From assembly GCA_029246705.1 (NCBI GenBank), contig JAQWMQ010000035.1, positions 62,001-126,000 of the forward strand: a stretch of 64,000 nucleotides of DNA, in the 5' to 3' direction. This document shows positions 51,948-61,700 of the stretch, in pieces (position 1 is the first letter of the stretch; each line of letters begins with the position of its first letter). Origin of the DNA: Phycisphaerales bacterium (GTDB taxonomy: Bacteria > Planctomycetota > Phycisphaerae > Phycisphaerales > SM1A02). The translations under genes were made by a program, and so were the position numbers. The notes below the pieces were generated by a model. The model worked only from the letters and a program-made list of their open reading frames with translations. It was not told the origin of the DNA and made no database searches.

Positions 51948-53036
51948 GTGCAGTCAATCACCAGCGACAGACAATTCCTCATCGCGGGATTCCTCTTCTC
52001 GATCATCGTCCACGTGGCGTTGGTGCTGCCGTGGCTTGGTGACGAGGCTGGAGCCGCGACCAACGAGGGCATCGCTGACCTCTCGCAGACCCTGACCCCC
52101 CCGCCTCCGGAGGAGGAGGAGGAAGCCGAACTCGGACTCGATGACTCGATGGCCAAGACGATGAATTGGATCGGCTACGAGGAATACGAGGAACATCTGG
52201 CCCGACTCGCGGAAACCGATCAGGCGGCCTTCCAGATGAACCCGAGTGCGGGAGGTGGCGCGCCACCACCTCAACCCCAGAGACCGGAGACCCCCACTCC
52301 GGAGCAGGACCAGGCGAAACCTCGACAGAATGCCGCCGCCCCTCCCTCGGTCTCGGCCCCCCAACCCGCGACATCAGAGGCGGCACAGGCACCGCAATCA
52401 GACGTGCCGACGGAAGCGGATCGAGTTGAACTGACGACATCGAAGGAACCCGACCCGGAGGGGAACGCCGCTCTGGTTGGGCCACCCCAACCGAGCCCGG
52501 AGGAACAGCCTGAACCCAGCCCGGAACCGAAGCCGGAACCAAAGCCGGAGCCGGAGCCGAAGCCGCAACCGAAGCCGCAACCAGAAACACCCCCGCAACC
52601 CCAGCCCGAACCCAGTCCGACACCGAAACCAAAGCCCGAACCCGGCGAAGGGCCTGGCAGTGGCGAGGGAGATCCCAAGGACACTGGTGATGCTGCGGAG
52701 CAGGAGTCGGATCCGACCAGCGTCGTCGAGGTTCCCCCGGACACCTGGCGAGCGGGCAAGCCTTTGGCGGCACACGGGCTCGAACTGAAGACGATGCGTC
52801 CGGTGCTCACCGAGCTGACACTGCTTACCGCACGATACGGAAACCCCCTGGTCGAGATCCAGTTCGGGCGCAACGGCAGGCCGAGGAATGCGAAGATCAT
52901 CGAGTCCAGCGGAGATCGACGGGTCGACGAACCGATCCTCGATTCACTCTATCGCTGGCGCGCCAAGGGCAAGCAGCTGGAAGCGCTGAAGGGCACCGAG
53001 ACCATCAACATCAAGCTGCGCATCGTCCTGAACTAG
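51948..53036 (+). CDS. TonB-like energy transducer with Pro/Glu/Lys-rich linker
   Basis: 362 residues. A single N-terminal signal-anchor (FLIAGFLFSIIVHVALVLPW), including the histidine important in TonB, leads into a ~170-residue linker rich in Pro, Glu and Lys (PEPKPEPKPEPEPKPQPKPQ type repeats at about 52500-52650). The C-terminal ~90 residues have the TonB fold (YGNPLVEIQFGRNGRPRNAK, then VDEPILDSLYRWRAKGK). It should span the periplasm and energise outer-membrane receptors with ExbD. The start is GTG with TACACT 6 nt before it, suggesting a leaderless transcript. Confidence 0.88.
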   Translation: MQSITSDRQFLIAGFLFSIIVHVALVLPWLGDEAGAATNEGIADLSQTLTPPPPEEEEEAELGLDDSMAKTMNWIGYEEYEEHLARLAETDQAAFQMNPSAGGGAPPPQPQRPETPTPEQDQAKPRQNAAAPPSVSAPQPATSEAAQAPQSDVPTEADRVELTTSKEPDPEGNAALVGPPQPSPEEQPEPSPEPKPEPKPEPEPKPQPKPQPETPPQPQPEPSPTPKPKPEPGEGPGSGEGDPKDTGDAAEQESDPTSVVEVPPDTWRAGKPLAAHGLELKTMRPVLTELTLLTARYGNPLVEIQFGRNGRPRNAKIIESSGDRRVDEPILDSLYRWRAKGKQLEALKGTETINIKLRIVLN

Positions 53037-53054
53037 GTTCGAGCACCTGCAAGG

Positions 53055-53846
53055 TCAGTCGGCATCGAGTCGTTCACGCCAGCCGTTCATGCGTGCATGA
53101 TCGGTCAGGTCGTAGTTGAGCGGCGTCACCGTGACATTTCGCTCGAGCAGGGATTCCACGTCGCTGCCCGGCGAAGTGCGGTCGAAGGCCAGGCCGCTTC
53201 CACAAGCCCAGTAGTAGGCGCGGCCGTCGGGACTGTGGCGTTTTTCGTAGCTGGAGGAACCGGCGGCGGTGTTCATGTCGACCACCCTGACCGGCGGCAT
53301 CGGTGCGTCATCCGACTCGGTTCGTGGAACGTTCACGTTGATCACCGAATGGGGATCGATCGGGTTCAGGAGGATTCGATCGATCACCTCACGGGCGATC
53401 TGGGCCGCACGGTTGTACCGGATGCGGGTGCGGTCACCGATGTGCAGGCTCACCGCGATCGCGGGAATACCCAGGAAGGCAGCCTCGATCGCAGCCGCGA
53501 CCGTACCGCTGTAGATCACGTTGATGCCGACGTTGGCACCGGAATTCATCCCGCTGACCACGAGGTCCGGCGACGAGCCTTCGCCGAATCGATCCGACCA
53601 GAGGTTGCGAAGGGCGACCTTCACGCAGTCCGCCGGCCGTCCATCGACCGCGATACCGGTCATCGAGTCGTTGACCACGATCTCATCGACCATGAGGGGT
53701 TCATCGAAGGTGATTCCATGTCCGGTCGCGGACTGGACCGTCAGGGGAGCGACGGTCATGATCTCGCCGAGCCCCTCGAGGGCGGCGTGCATCGCCTCGA
53801 TCCCGGGAGCGTGGATACCGTCGTCGTTCGTCAGGAGAATGCGCAT
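53055..53846 (-). CDS. surE: 5'/3'-nucleotidase SurE
   Basis: 263 residues. It dephosphorylates nucleoside monophosphates. The metal site is N-terminal NDDGIHAPGI, with SGMNSGANVGINVIYSGTVAAAIEA as the second signature. Usual length. It converges on the TonB-like gene. Confidence 0.95.
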   Translation of the reverse strand: MRILLTNDDGIHAPGIEAMHAALEGLGEIMTVAPLTVQSATGHGITFDEPLMVDEIVVNDSMTGIAVDGRPADCVKVALRNLWSDRFGEGSSPDLVVSGMNSGANVGINVIYSGTVAAAIEAAFLGIPAIAVSLHIGDRTRIRYNRAAQIAREVIDRILLNPIDPHSVINVNVPRTESDDAPMPPVRVVDMNTAAGSSSYEKRHSPDGRAYYWACGSGLAFDRTSPGSDVESLLERNVTVTPLNYDLTDHARMNGWRERLDAD

Positions 53847-53894
53847 TGATGGGGCCTGGTTTCACTCTGGGGTCTGCTGATTCCCGGAACAGGA

Positions 53895-55103
53895 TCAGTT
53901 GGGTTCGAGAATGTAGTCACGCCCACCCCAGCGGATGGGCCTTCCGGCAGCGATGTCGCGTGCTGCATCGAACATGACGATGGCCACGAAGAGCGATCCG
54001 ATGGGAAAGCCCAGCACGCCAAGAATCGGGGTCCTGCCCAGCCAGTAGATCCAGGTCAGGGCGATGACCTGGAGCAGGAGCCCCGGGACCGCCGAACAGA
54101 GACCCAGTATGAAGCCGAGCACGTCGCCTCGACCGAGAAGGATGATCCCGATCACGATGGTCAGGACCTCGAGCAGGGGCACGATGACCCCACCCATGAG
54201 CGCGCGCGTTCCGAGGATACGCAGCCGCATCGGACGTCGTCGCGCTATCTCCACGTAGATGCGCTTCCAACCCTCGCGCAGGCTTCGCAGGGAGTCGTAC
54301 ATCGAGACCTTGAGCATGCCGTCGGCATTGACGAGGATCGAACGGCCGGAATTGGCCTGCACCGCGCGCGCGAAGGCGATGTCCTCGAGAAGGTCGAGAT
54401 GAACCTCCGCATGCCCACCGAGTCGTTCGTACATCGAACGCTTGAAGAGCATGAACTGCCCGTTGGCGAAGGCCCGAGGCCGGTGCTTGCGATTGACCTG
54501 GTCCAGCGGATGCATCCTCAGCAGGTTCAGGGTCGCCACCGGCTGGACGACCAACTCGTCCCAGCGCGTGATCGACAGGGTGCTCAACACGCTCAGGAGG
54601 TCGGCTTCGTCCCGAAGCGCGATGGCGACGGAAGAACGAATGAGGTCCGGATCGAAATCGGTGTCGGCGTCGGTGAAGAGCAGGAAGTCTCCGGTCGCAT
54701 GCCGGGTGCCGGCGGCGGCGGCATTGCATTTGCCCGCCCAGTCATCGGGACACTCGTCGATGAGCACGATCTTGAACCGAGGGTCATCACCGATGATGGC
54801 CCGCAGCAGTGATTCGGTCTGATCGGTGCAGCGATCCAGTGCGAAGACCACCTCGAAGCTTGAATAGCGCTGGGCCATGAGGCTGCGAGCACAGCGTTCG
54901 ATGACATCCTCCTCCTGGTGGGCCGGAATCACGACCGAAACGGTGGGCCAGCCTCCCTCGGGCTCCGGGAGGTCGACACCCTCGAGCATCGAGATCGAGG
55001 CTCGCACGCAGAGTCCGACGCGAATCAACGTGATGAACCACAGCACAACCGCTGAAAACGAGACGATCAGGAGCAGGATCATGATGATCTGGAGGGGGCT
55101 CAT
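53895..55103 (-). CDS. GT2 family glycosyltransferase with membrane helices
   Basis: 402 residues. An N-terminal helix (IIMILLLIVSFSAVVLWFIT) precedes the GT-A domain: VSVVIPAHQEEDVIERC, the DXD-type FTDADTDFDPDL, and the acceptor-site DLLEDIAFARAVQ. Three C-terminal helices follow. The layout resembles hopanoid- or carotenoid-associated GT2 enzymes, and also dolichyl-phosphate-sugar transferases; the acceptor is unknown, probably a membrane lipid. Transcribed divergently from nnrE, 54 nt apart. Confidence 0.85.
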   Translation of the reverse strand: MSPLQIIMILLLIVSFSAVVLWFITLIRVGLCVRASISMLEGVDLPEPEGGWPTVSVVIPAHQEEDVIERCARSLMAQRYSSFEVVFALDRCTDQTESLLRAIIGDDPRFKIVLIDECPDDWAGKCNAAAAGTRHATGDFLLFTDADTDFDPDLIRSSVAIALRDEADLLSVLSTLSITRWDELVVQPVATLNLLRMHPLDQVNRKHRPRAFANGQFMLFKRSMYERLGGHAEVHLDLLEDIAFARAVQANSGRSILVNADGMLKVSMYDSLRSLREGWKRIYVEIARRRPMRLRILGTRALMGGVIVPLLEVLTIVIGIILLGRGDVLGFILGLCSAVPGLLLQVIALTWIYWLGRTPILGVLGFPIGSLFVAIVMFDAARDIAAGRPIRWGGRDYILEPN

Positions 55104-55157
55104 CAGGGAGCTGGCTCACTGGAGGGGACCGGGTGAACGGAAGAATGAAACCCTACC

Positions 55158-55847
55158 ATGACCGGAGTGAACCAGCCGGATACCCAGTACCTCCTTGATC
55201 GTGAGGGCGCTCGCAACCTCGATCGCTGTGCTATCGAGGTTTTCGGAATTTCCGGCATGGCGTTGATGGAGAACGCGGCACGGGGCGCATGTGATGTGCT
55301 GCAAGCACACGTACCGACGGCCGCTCGCGTGGTGGTTCTCGCCGGGCGCGGCAACAACGGCGGGGATGGCTGGGCCATGGCCCGGCTGCTGCATGGCTCA
55401 GGTCACGAAGTACGGGTGCACGCACTGGGAGATGTTCGAAGCGGATCCGACGCTGCCTGCAACCGGCAACGTGCGGAGACACTTCCAATCGTCTGTCGAG
55501 ACACGTTTCAAGCGGAGGACCTGGACGGCGTCGCGCTGGTGGTGGACGCCCTCTACGGCACGGGTCTGGACCGCCCGATCCAGGGCATCGGTGCCGAGTG
55601 GATCAGACTGGTGAACGCGACCGGCTCCCCGAAGATCCTGGCCGTCGATCTCCCTTCGGGCCTGTGTGCCGATCGAGGGGTGCCGCTGGGACCCACCATC
55701 AAGGCGAGTCGAACCGTGACCTTCGTGGCCCCCAAGCTCGGGATGGTCACCGAAACGGCGGCCCGCTACTGCGGATCCATCGATGTGGTGTCGATCGGCA
55801 CCCCGGATTCACTGCTGCGAAGATTCGGGGTTCCGGCAGCGGGATGA
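55158..55847 (+). CDS. nnrE: NAD(P)H-hydrate epimerase (YjeF N-terminal domain)
   Basis: 229 residues. It epimerises damaged NAD(P)HX. Motifs: GMALMENAARGA, LAGRGNNGGDGWAMARLL and VDALYGTGLDRPI, plus DLPSGLCADRG. The dehydratase domain (NnrD) that is often fused is absent. The start may be the ATG at 55158 or the GTG at 55167; TACCAT overlaps the former, and the GTG would then be a leaderless start. lolC-like follows after 27 nt. Confidence 0.92.
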   Translation: MTGVNQPDTQYLLDREGARNLDRCAIEVFGISGMALMENAARGACDVLQAHVPTAARVVVLAGRGNNGGDGWAMARLLHGSGHEVRVHALGDVRSGSDAACNRQRAETLPIVCRDTFQAEDLDGVALVVDALYGTGLDRPIQGIGAEWIRLVNATGSPKILAVDLPSGLCADRGVPLGPTIKASRTVTFVAPKLGMVTETAARYCGSIDVVSIGTPDSLLRRFGVPAAG

Positions 55848-55874
55848 TCGCGCCCGTATGATTCGCGCAGAAAC

Positions 55875-57530
55875 ATGTACTCAGCCCTCCTGGCAAATCG
55901 TTACCTGACCAGCCGCATCATTCCGCTCATAGCAGTGGCGGCGGTCGCGTTGTGCGTGGGCCTGGTGATCATCGTCGTCAGCGTGATGACCGGGTTCCTC
56001 GACATGCTGAAGTCATCAGGACGAACCATGATGGGGGACGTCGTGATCAGCTACCCGATCACCGGCATCCCCTACTACGAGGAACTGCTCGCGGATCTGG
56101 AGGCACTGCCGGAGACCGCAGGGGCGACACCCTCGATCGACACCTGGGGACTGCTTGAGATGCCCTACGGAAACGAGGACGGCAACCTGATCGAGACCGT
56201 CCAGGTCTGGGGCATCGACCCCGAGACCTTCGGACGGGTGAGCGACTTCGAGGAGATCCTCTGGTGGAAGACCCCTCCCGCGGAGATCGCCGCGGAACTG
56301 CTCCCCGATGATCCACGACTCGATGCCGATCGAGACCGGCTGGAGGAGGCGCGCGACATGCGCGACCCACGCACCGGTTTTCCGGGCATCATCTTCGGCA
56401 TGCACGTGTCACGATTCAACGAGCGCCAGCCCGATGGCAGCTACGGGTTTCGTGGCGGTGACCAGTACTGGTGGATGCCGGGCAACAACGTGGAACTGAC
56501 CCTGGTGCCGATCAAGGGCGGGCGCATGTCACTGAAGCCCGAATCAAGGCGTTTCACGGTGGTCAATGAGTTCCAGTCGGGTGTCTTCCAGATCGACAAG
56601 CAGCGCATCCTGATCTCCCTCGAGGAAGCCCAGGAGATGCTTCGACTCGCCAAGGGCGTGCTCTACGACCAGCGAGGTGCGCTGGACCCGGAGACCGGGC
56701 TGCCGAAGGTGATCGGGGAAAGCCCCGCACGCGTGACCCAGATCCTGATTCGCGCCACCGACGGTGTCAGCCCCAACGAACTCAAGGTCGCGGTGACGGC
56801 GGCCTACGAGAAGTTCTGGAAGCGCAGCAGCACCGACTCGGAACGGATCAAGCAGCCGCCGGACCCGTCACGAACCACGATCCTCACCTGGGAACAACAG
56901 CTTCGTGACGTGATCGCACCCGTGGAGAAGGAACGGGAGCTGATGCGAATCCTGTTCTCCATCGTCTACATCGTGTGCGCGGGACTTGTCCTGTCGATCT
57001 TCTGGGCGATCGTGTTCGAGAAGACCCGGGATATCGGCATCTTGAGGGCGGTGGGTGCCTCGCGACCAGGCATTCTCGGGATCTTCCTCGTCTACGGTCT
57101 GGTGATCGGACTGCTGGGCTCGATCATCGGTGCCTTGCTCGGCTGGCTGGTGGTCTCCAACATCAACTCGATCCACCATGCACTCGGCCAACCGGCACCG
57201 ACCTGGGCGACGATCAGTGCCTTCACCCTGGCGGTGGCGATGCTCGCCTTCGGCATCGGAAGCGCGATGCGAGGGTCGATCCTCAAGTGGTTGCTGGGCG
57301 TGATCGGTTTCCTCCTGCTGGGCTCGGTGGGAACCGGGCTGATGCTTCACGAGGGCGTCCTGGTCTGGGACCCGAGCGTCTACTACTTCAACGAGATACC
57401 CAACAGCACCGACTGGTTCACGGCGGTGCTCACCATGGCCGGAGCCGTGCTCTTCAGCGTGATCGGCGCGGCGATCCCCGCCGCCCGGGCAGCGGACACC
57501 GACCCCATTTCCGCATTGCGATACGAATGA
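55875..57530 (+). CDS. LolC/E-type ABC permease with apparently two extra helices
   Basis: 551 residues, against about 400 for LolC. TM1 lies at ~16-40. A ~310-residue periplasmic domain follows, then helices near 358-376 and 396-420 ([20 protein letters not shown] between them is the cytoplasmic coupling segment). The final helix ends in the FtsX-type signature [17 protein letters not shown]. Two additional hydrophobic stretches (~452-470 and ~473-492, including [20 protein letters not shown]) sit where canonical permeases have a short loop. It should extract lipoproteins or other lipids for outer-membrane transfer. Its stop overlaps the ATPase start (ATGA). Confidence 0.87.
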   Translation: MYSALLANRYLTSRIIPLIAVAAVALCVGLVIIVVSVMTGFLDMLKSSGRTMMGDVVISYPITGIPYYEELLADLEALPETAGATPSIDTWGLLEMPYGNEDGNLIETVQVWGIDPETFGRVSDFEEILWWKTPPAEIAAELLPDDPRLDADRDRLEEARDMRDPRTGFPGIIFGMHVSRFNERQPDGSYGFRGGDQYWWMPGNNVELTLVPIKGGRMSLKPESRRFTVVNEFQSGVFQIDKQRILISLEEAQEMLRLAKGVLYDQRGALDPETGLPKVIGESPARVTQILIRATDGVSPNELKVAVTAAYEKFWKRSSTDSERIKQPPDPSRTTILTWEQQLRDVIAPVEKERELMRILFSIVYIVCAGLVLSIFWAIVFEKTRDIGILRAVGASRPGILGIFLVYGLVIGLLGSIIGALLGWLVVSNINSIHHALGQPAPTWATISAFTLAVAMLAFGIGSAMRGSILKWLLGVIGFLLLGSVGTGLMLHEGVLVWDPSVYYFNEIPNSTDWFTAVLTMAGAVLFSVIGAAIPAARAADTDPISALRYE

Positions 57531-58465
57531 CCGACGAACTGCAGACAACCGAGCAACCGATCATCGAGGGCATCGACCTCAAGAAGACGTACCGCCTTGG
57601 TCGCGTGGACGTCCCCGTCCTGCACGGCGCGTCGATCTCCATTCGCCCGAGGGAATGGGTTGCGATCCTGGGAGCGAGCGGTTCGGGCAAGAGCACCTTG
57701 CTGCACATCCTGGGTGGCCTGGACCGTCCCGACAGCAACGGCGGAGGCGAGGTCCGATTTAGGGGTGAACGGGTCGAACTCGACCGTGGAAGCACCACGA
57801 ACCGCTACCGAAACCAGGCGATCGGCTTCGTGTTCCAGTTCTACCACCTGCTCCCCGAGCTGGATGTCCTCGAGAATGCGGTGCTTGCGAAGCTCATCCC
57901 ACGTGGCTGGTCCGGTGGCTTCTTCCTGCTCGTGGTCGCCCTGCTTGGTGCACTTATCGGCGGAGCACTGGGCGCACTTGCGGTCGGCGTAGGCAGCTTC
58001 GATGGGTTCGGGCTGCTTCCGGTCGAGGAGCGCACGCCGGTCCGGATGATCATCCTGGCCGGAGCTGGCGCCGTACTGGGCAGTGCGGTCCTCATCGGCA
58101 TCCTCCAGATCATCCAGGTCCTGGTGATACGACAACGCACCCGGTCCTCGGCGATCGCCGATGACGCGCTGCGGACCATCAAGGACTTCGGGCTCGGACA
58201 CCGAGTGCACCACAGGCCCCGGGAGCTTTCCGGGGGTGAGCGACAGCGCGTGGCGATCGCCAGGGCACTTGGCAACGGCCCCGACCTGCTGCTGGCCGAC
58301 GAGCCGACCGGCAACCTCGATGCCCACACCGGACGGGAAATCCTCGATCTCCTGAAGGAAAGGCACGAGGCGGGCCTGACCATCGTGATGGTGACCCACG
58401 ACCCCAAGGTCGCCGCCTACGCAGACCGGGTGGTCGAACTCGAGGATGGCCGAATTCGACGCTGA
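57527..58465 (+). CDS. LolD-type ABC ATPase with ~70-residue hydrophobic insertion
   Basis: 312 residues; LolD is about 230. Walker A is GASGSGKST at 49-57, Q-loop Q104 ([17 protein letters not shown]), signature LSGGE at 234-238, Walker B LLLADEP at 254-260, switch H291. Between Q-loop and signature, ~130 residues replace the usual ~60. This stretch holds two strongly hydrophobic segments (~131-156 [20 protein letters not shown] and ~173-201 [20 protein letters not shown]) joined by ~15 polar residues. Normal LolD sequence resumes at [18 protein letters not shown]. All catalytic motifs are intact and no frameshift is needed. The insertion replaces or extends the helical subdomain that contacts the permease. 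Confidence 0.9.
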   Translation: MTDELQTTEQPIIEGIDLKKTYRLGRVDVPVLHGASISIRPREWVAILGASGSGKSTLLHILGGLDRPDSNGGGEVRFRGERVELDRGSTTNRYRNQAIGFVFQFYHLLPELDVLENAVLAKLIPRGWSGGFFLLVVALLGALIGGALGALAVGVGSFDGFGLLPVEERTPVRMIILAGAGAVLGSAVLIGILQIIQVLVIRQRTRSSAIADDALRTIKDFGLGHRVHHRPRELSGGERQRVAIARALGNGPDLLLADEPTGNLDAHTGREILDLLKERHEAGLTIVMVTHDPKVAAYADRVVELEDGRIRR

Positions 58466-58700
58466 GGTCGAAAACTATCCAGAATCCGAAATTCAGCCCT
58501 GAATCGAGAACCGTAAACTGGTTCTAGGTCCACCTTTTGAACGATTCATTGCGGTTTCAATCAAAATTTGCACGTATCTTTGGGTGAGGTATTTCTCCAC
58601 TCCAAGAAGTGGTCATATGTTGAAGTAGGCGATACCCCTCCTCCAGAGTGGGTTGGTCGCTTCGAATCGAAATCAGTTCCGTCTCCCAGAAGGATTGAAT
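58466..58700. promoter_or_regulatory. AT-rich upstream region of the beta-helix protein gene
   Basis: This 235-nt stretch is clearly richer in A and T than its surroundings. TTGCAC near 58570 followed 16 nt later by TATTTC may be a promoter. AAGGA lies 8 nt before the ATG at 58701. No small gene seen. Confidence 0.3.
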
Positions 58701-61700
58701 ATGAGTAATAACAGGTGCGGTGGGTCTGTAGTGCCCTTTATGGGCTCGGTGTGTACAGGCTTGATTGCCATCCTGAGTGGAGGTCTGGCCTCGGCCGACA
58801 TCCTCAGTGTCCCGGCCGAATATGAGACCATCCAGCTGGCGATCGATGCCGCTCAGAATGGGGACGAGGTCGTGGTTTCCGGGGGCACCTACACCGAAGA
58901 GATCTCCTTCCTCGGGAAAGAGATCCTCGTGCTCGGCATCGGCGGCCCGACCATCCAGAGCCCGACGGTCCCCGTCGCCTTCGTCTCGGGCGAGTCACTC
59001 GCGGCCAGGATCGACGGCTTCACGATCGTCGGCGGCGGCGCTGCCACCAATGGTGGTGCCATCAAGGTCATCGAATCCTTTGCGACGATCAGCAACTGCA
59101 CCATCACCGGCTCGTCCCAGATCCGTGGCGGTGGTGTCGGCGTGCTCTTCGGCGGCGCGAACATCACCAATTGCCAGATCACGGGATCGAGTTCGAGCGG
59201 TGGTGCACTGGCCGTCTACGAGTCGAACGTGACGATAAGCAACTGCTTTGTCGGCGGAACCGCCGCCAACGGTGGAGGCATTTCCGTCGAACGCGACTCG
59301 ACCTTCAACGCGACCAACCTGACCCTCGGGCAAGACGCCCTTGGCGAGATCCTGCCCGACCCGTTCACTCCGATTCCCACCACCGCAGCAGCCGCTGGAG
59401 GCGGCCTTTACGCGGTCGACAGCACCATCAGCCTCGAATCGGTCACGGCAATCGAATGCGTCTGCGGCAACCTTGATTTCGGCGATGACAGCCAGGGTGG
59501 CGGCCTCTACGCCGAAAACTGCACCATCCAGAGCTTCAACAACTGCGTCTTCGTCCTCAATACCGTCGAGGGCATCAACCGGGCGGCCGGAGCAGGCGCC
59601 TACATCATCGGCCCCGTCCGGGTCAGCAACGGCATCTTCATCGGCAACAACCTTGCAAGTGGCGGTGACTTCGACTTTGACGGCATCATCGAGACCGACG
59701 GAGTCGTCCAGGGCGGCGCGATCTACACCGAGGGCGGCGAGTGCACCCTGATCGGTTCCACCTTCCATACCAACGGCGTCACCACCGGCTTCGAGGCCGA
59801 GGACACTAAAGGCCGTGGCTGCCGCCTCCCCAACGGCATCGCCGAAGGTGGCTGCGTCAAGGTCGATGGCGACCTGCTGATCGACAAGTGCACGTTCCAC
59901 GACCCACCGCCCCCCGCCGGCTTCTGGCTCAACGGCGGCAACATCATCAGCAGTCTGGATGCCCGCGGCGGAGCGATCCACGCAGGGAGCGGTGATGTCA
60001 CCATCTCGAACACCACGATCAACAGCACCACTGCGCAGGGTTGCTTCGAACTTCCGACCGGTCCGGATGACGAGGATTGCGGACAGTTCGAATGGGAGGG
60101 CGAAGCATCCGGCGGAGCCATCTGGACCCAGGGACTCGTGACGATCGACTCGACCCAGCTTGGCGTCGGACTCGCTCCCAACAGTGCGGTCACCGCCTTC
60201 CCCGATGCCTCGGGCGGCTGGGTGTTCGCCGGCAGCGGCGCCGTGATCAAGAACTCCTCTGATGACGAGGCACGAAACCCCGTGCTTCTCTCCGGCAATG
60301 CGTCAACATTTGAAGAGGGCGAAAGACTGTCCAACCCCCCCCTTCACCCCCTCGGCGGTGGCGCCATCCACGTGAACGGGAACAGCATCATGATCAGTGA
60401 TGCGACCATCAGCGGATGCTTCTCGACCAACGACGGTGGCGGAGTCAACTGCGCCACGGCCCAGGTCAGTGATTCCAACGTCAGCGGCAACACTGCCATC
60501 GGACTCGGCGGCGGCATCTTCGCCGTCAACCGGGGCGAGCTCGAGGAAGATGGCGTGACCGTCACCGACTCGGTCGTCTCCGGCAATGGTTCCTTCGGCA
60601 ACATCATCGTCATCGACGACGAAGAGGTCGGAGCCGGCGGTGGCGGAATCATGAGTGATGGCTCGATCACGCTCACGAATGTCGAGATGGTCTCCAACGG
60701 CGCCCTTCGCGGTGGCGGAGCCTTCTCCCTGGCCAGCATGGATATCTCCGGTGGCACCTTCACCGCGAACACAGCCGCGATCCAGGACCCGTTCGCAGCC
60801 CCCCCGGATGCTCGTGGCGGCGCAGCCGCATCAGTCGGCCCGATGACCGTCAGTGACATCGAAGCCGTGACCGCCAACAGCGCCAACGCCGCTGCCGGCC
60901 CGGCGACCGGTGGCGCCTTTGATTCACTTGAATCATTGACCGTGAACAACGTCGTCTTCTACAAGAACACCGTGGGTGGCGCCCCTTCGATTGGTGGCGC
61001 GCTCTTCAGCTTCGAAGTGGACATCGAAGACTGCGAGTTCAGCCTTTGTCAGTCGTTCAGTGCCAACGCGTCCGGTGGCGCAGTCGGCTCGATTGGTGAC
61101 CTCTCGGTGCAGACCTGCGAGTTCAACCGCTGCAGGGCCGAGTCGACCGACCCCAAGGTACCGGCCTTCGGCGGTGCACTCCTGGTGGCTGAAGCCCAGA
61201 ACCTCCTGATCGAGGACAGCCTCTTCGAGAACTGCTTCTCCACCGGGTTCGGTGGTGCGGTATTCGCCCAGGCAACCGCTGAAGTGGAAGTCTACGGGTC
61301 TCGCTTCAAGTCCAATGATGCCGACCTCGGCGGCGGCGGAGCCATCTCAGCCATCGCCATCCAGCAGCTCGGCATAGCCTACTCACGCTTCGTCGAGAAC
61401 ACGGCGATGGCAAGAGGCGGCGCCCTTGACATCGATGCCGTGGACGGCACCGTGTTCAACATCCTCAGCTCACAGTTCGCCCTGAACGAATCGGACATGA
61501 ACGGTGGAGCGATCTACCTGAATTCCCCGAACAGCCAGCTGATGGTCCTGCGTGACTGCGGTATCGGCGGGAACTCGGCCATGAATGGTGGCGGCGTGTT
61601 CGTCGACGGCGGCGTCAACCTGGCCTGTTCGAACGACATCTTCTGCGACAACACGCCAAACGACATCGCAGGCGATTACAACGACCAGGGTGGCAACACG

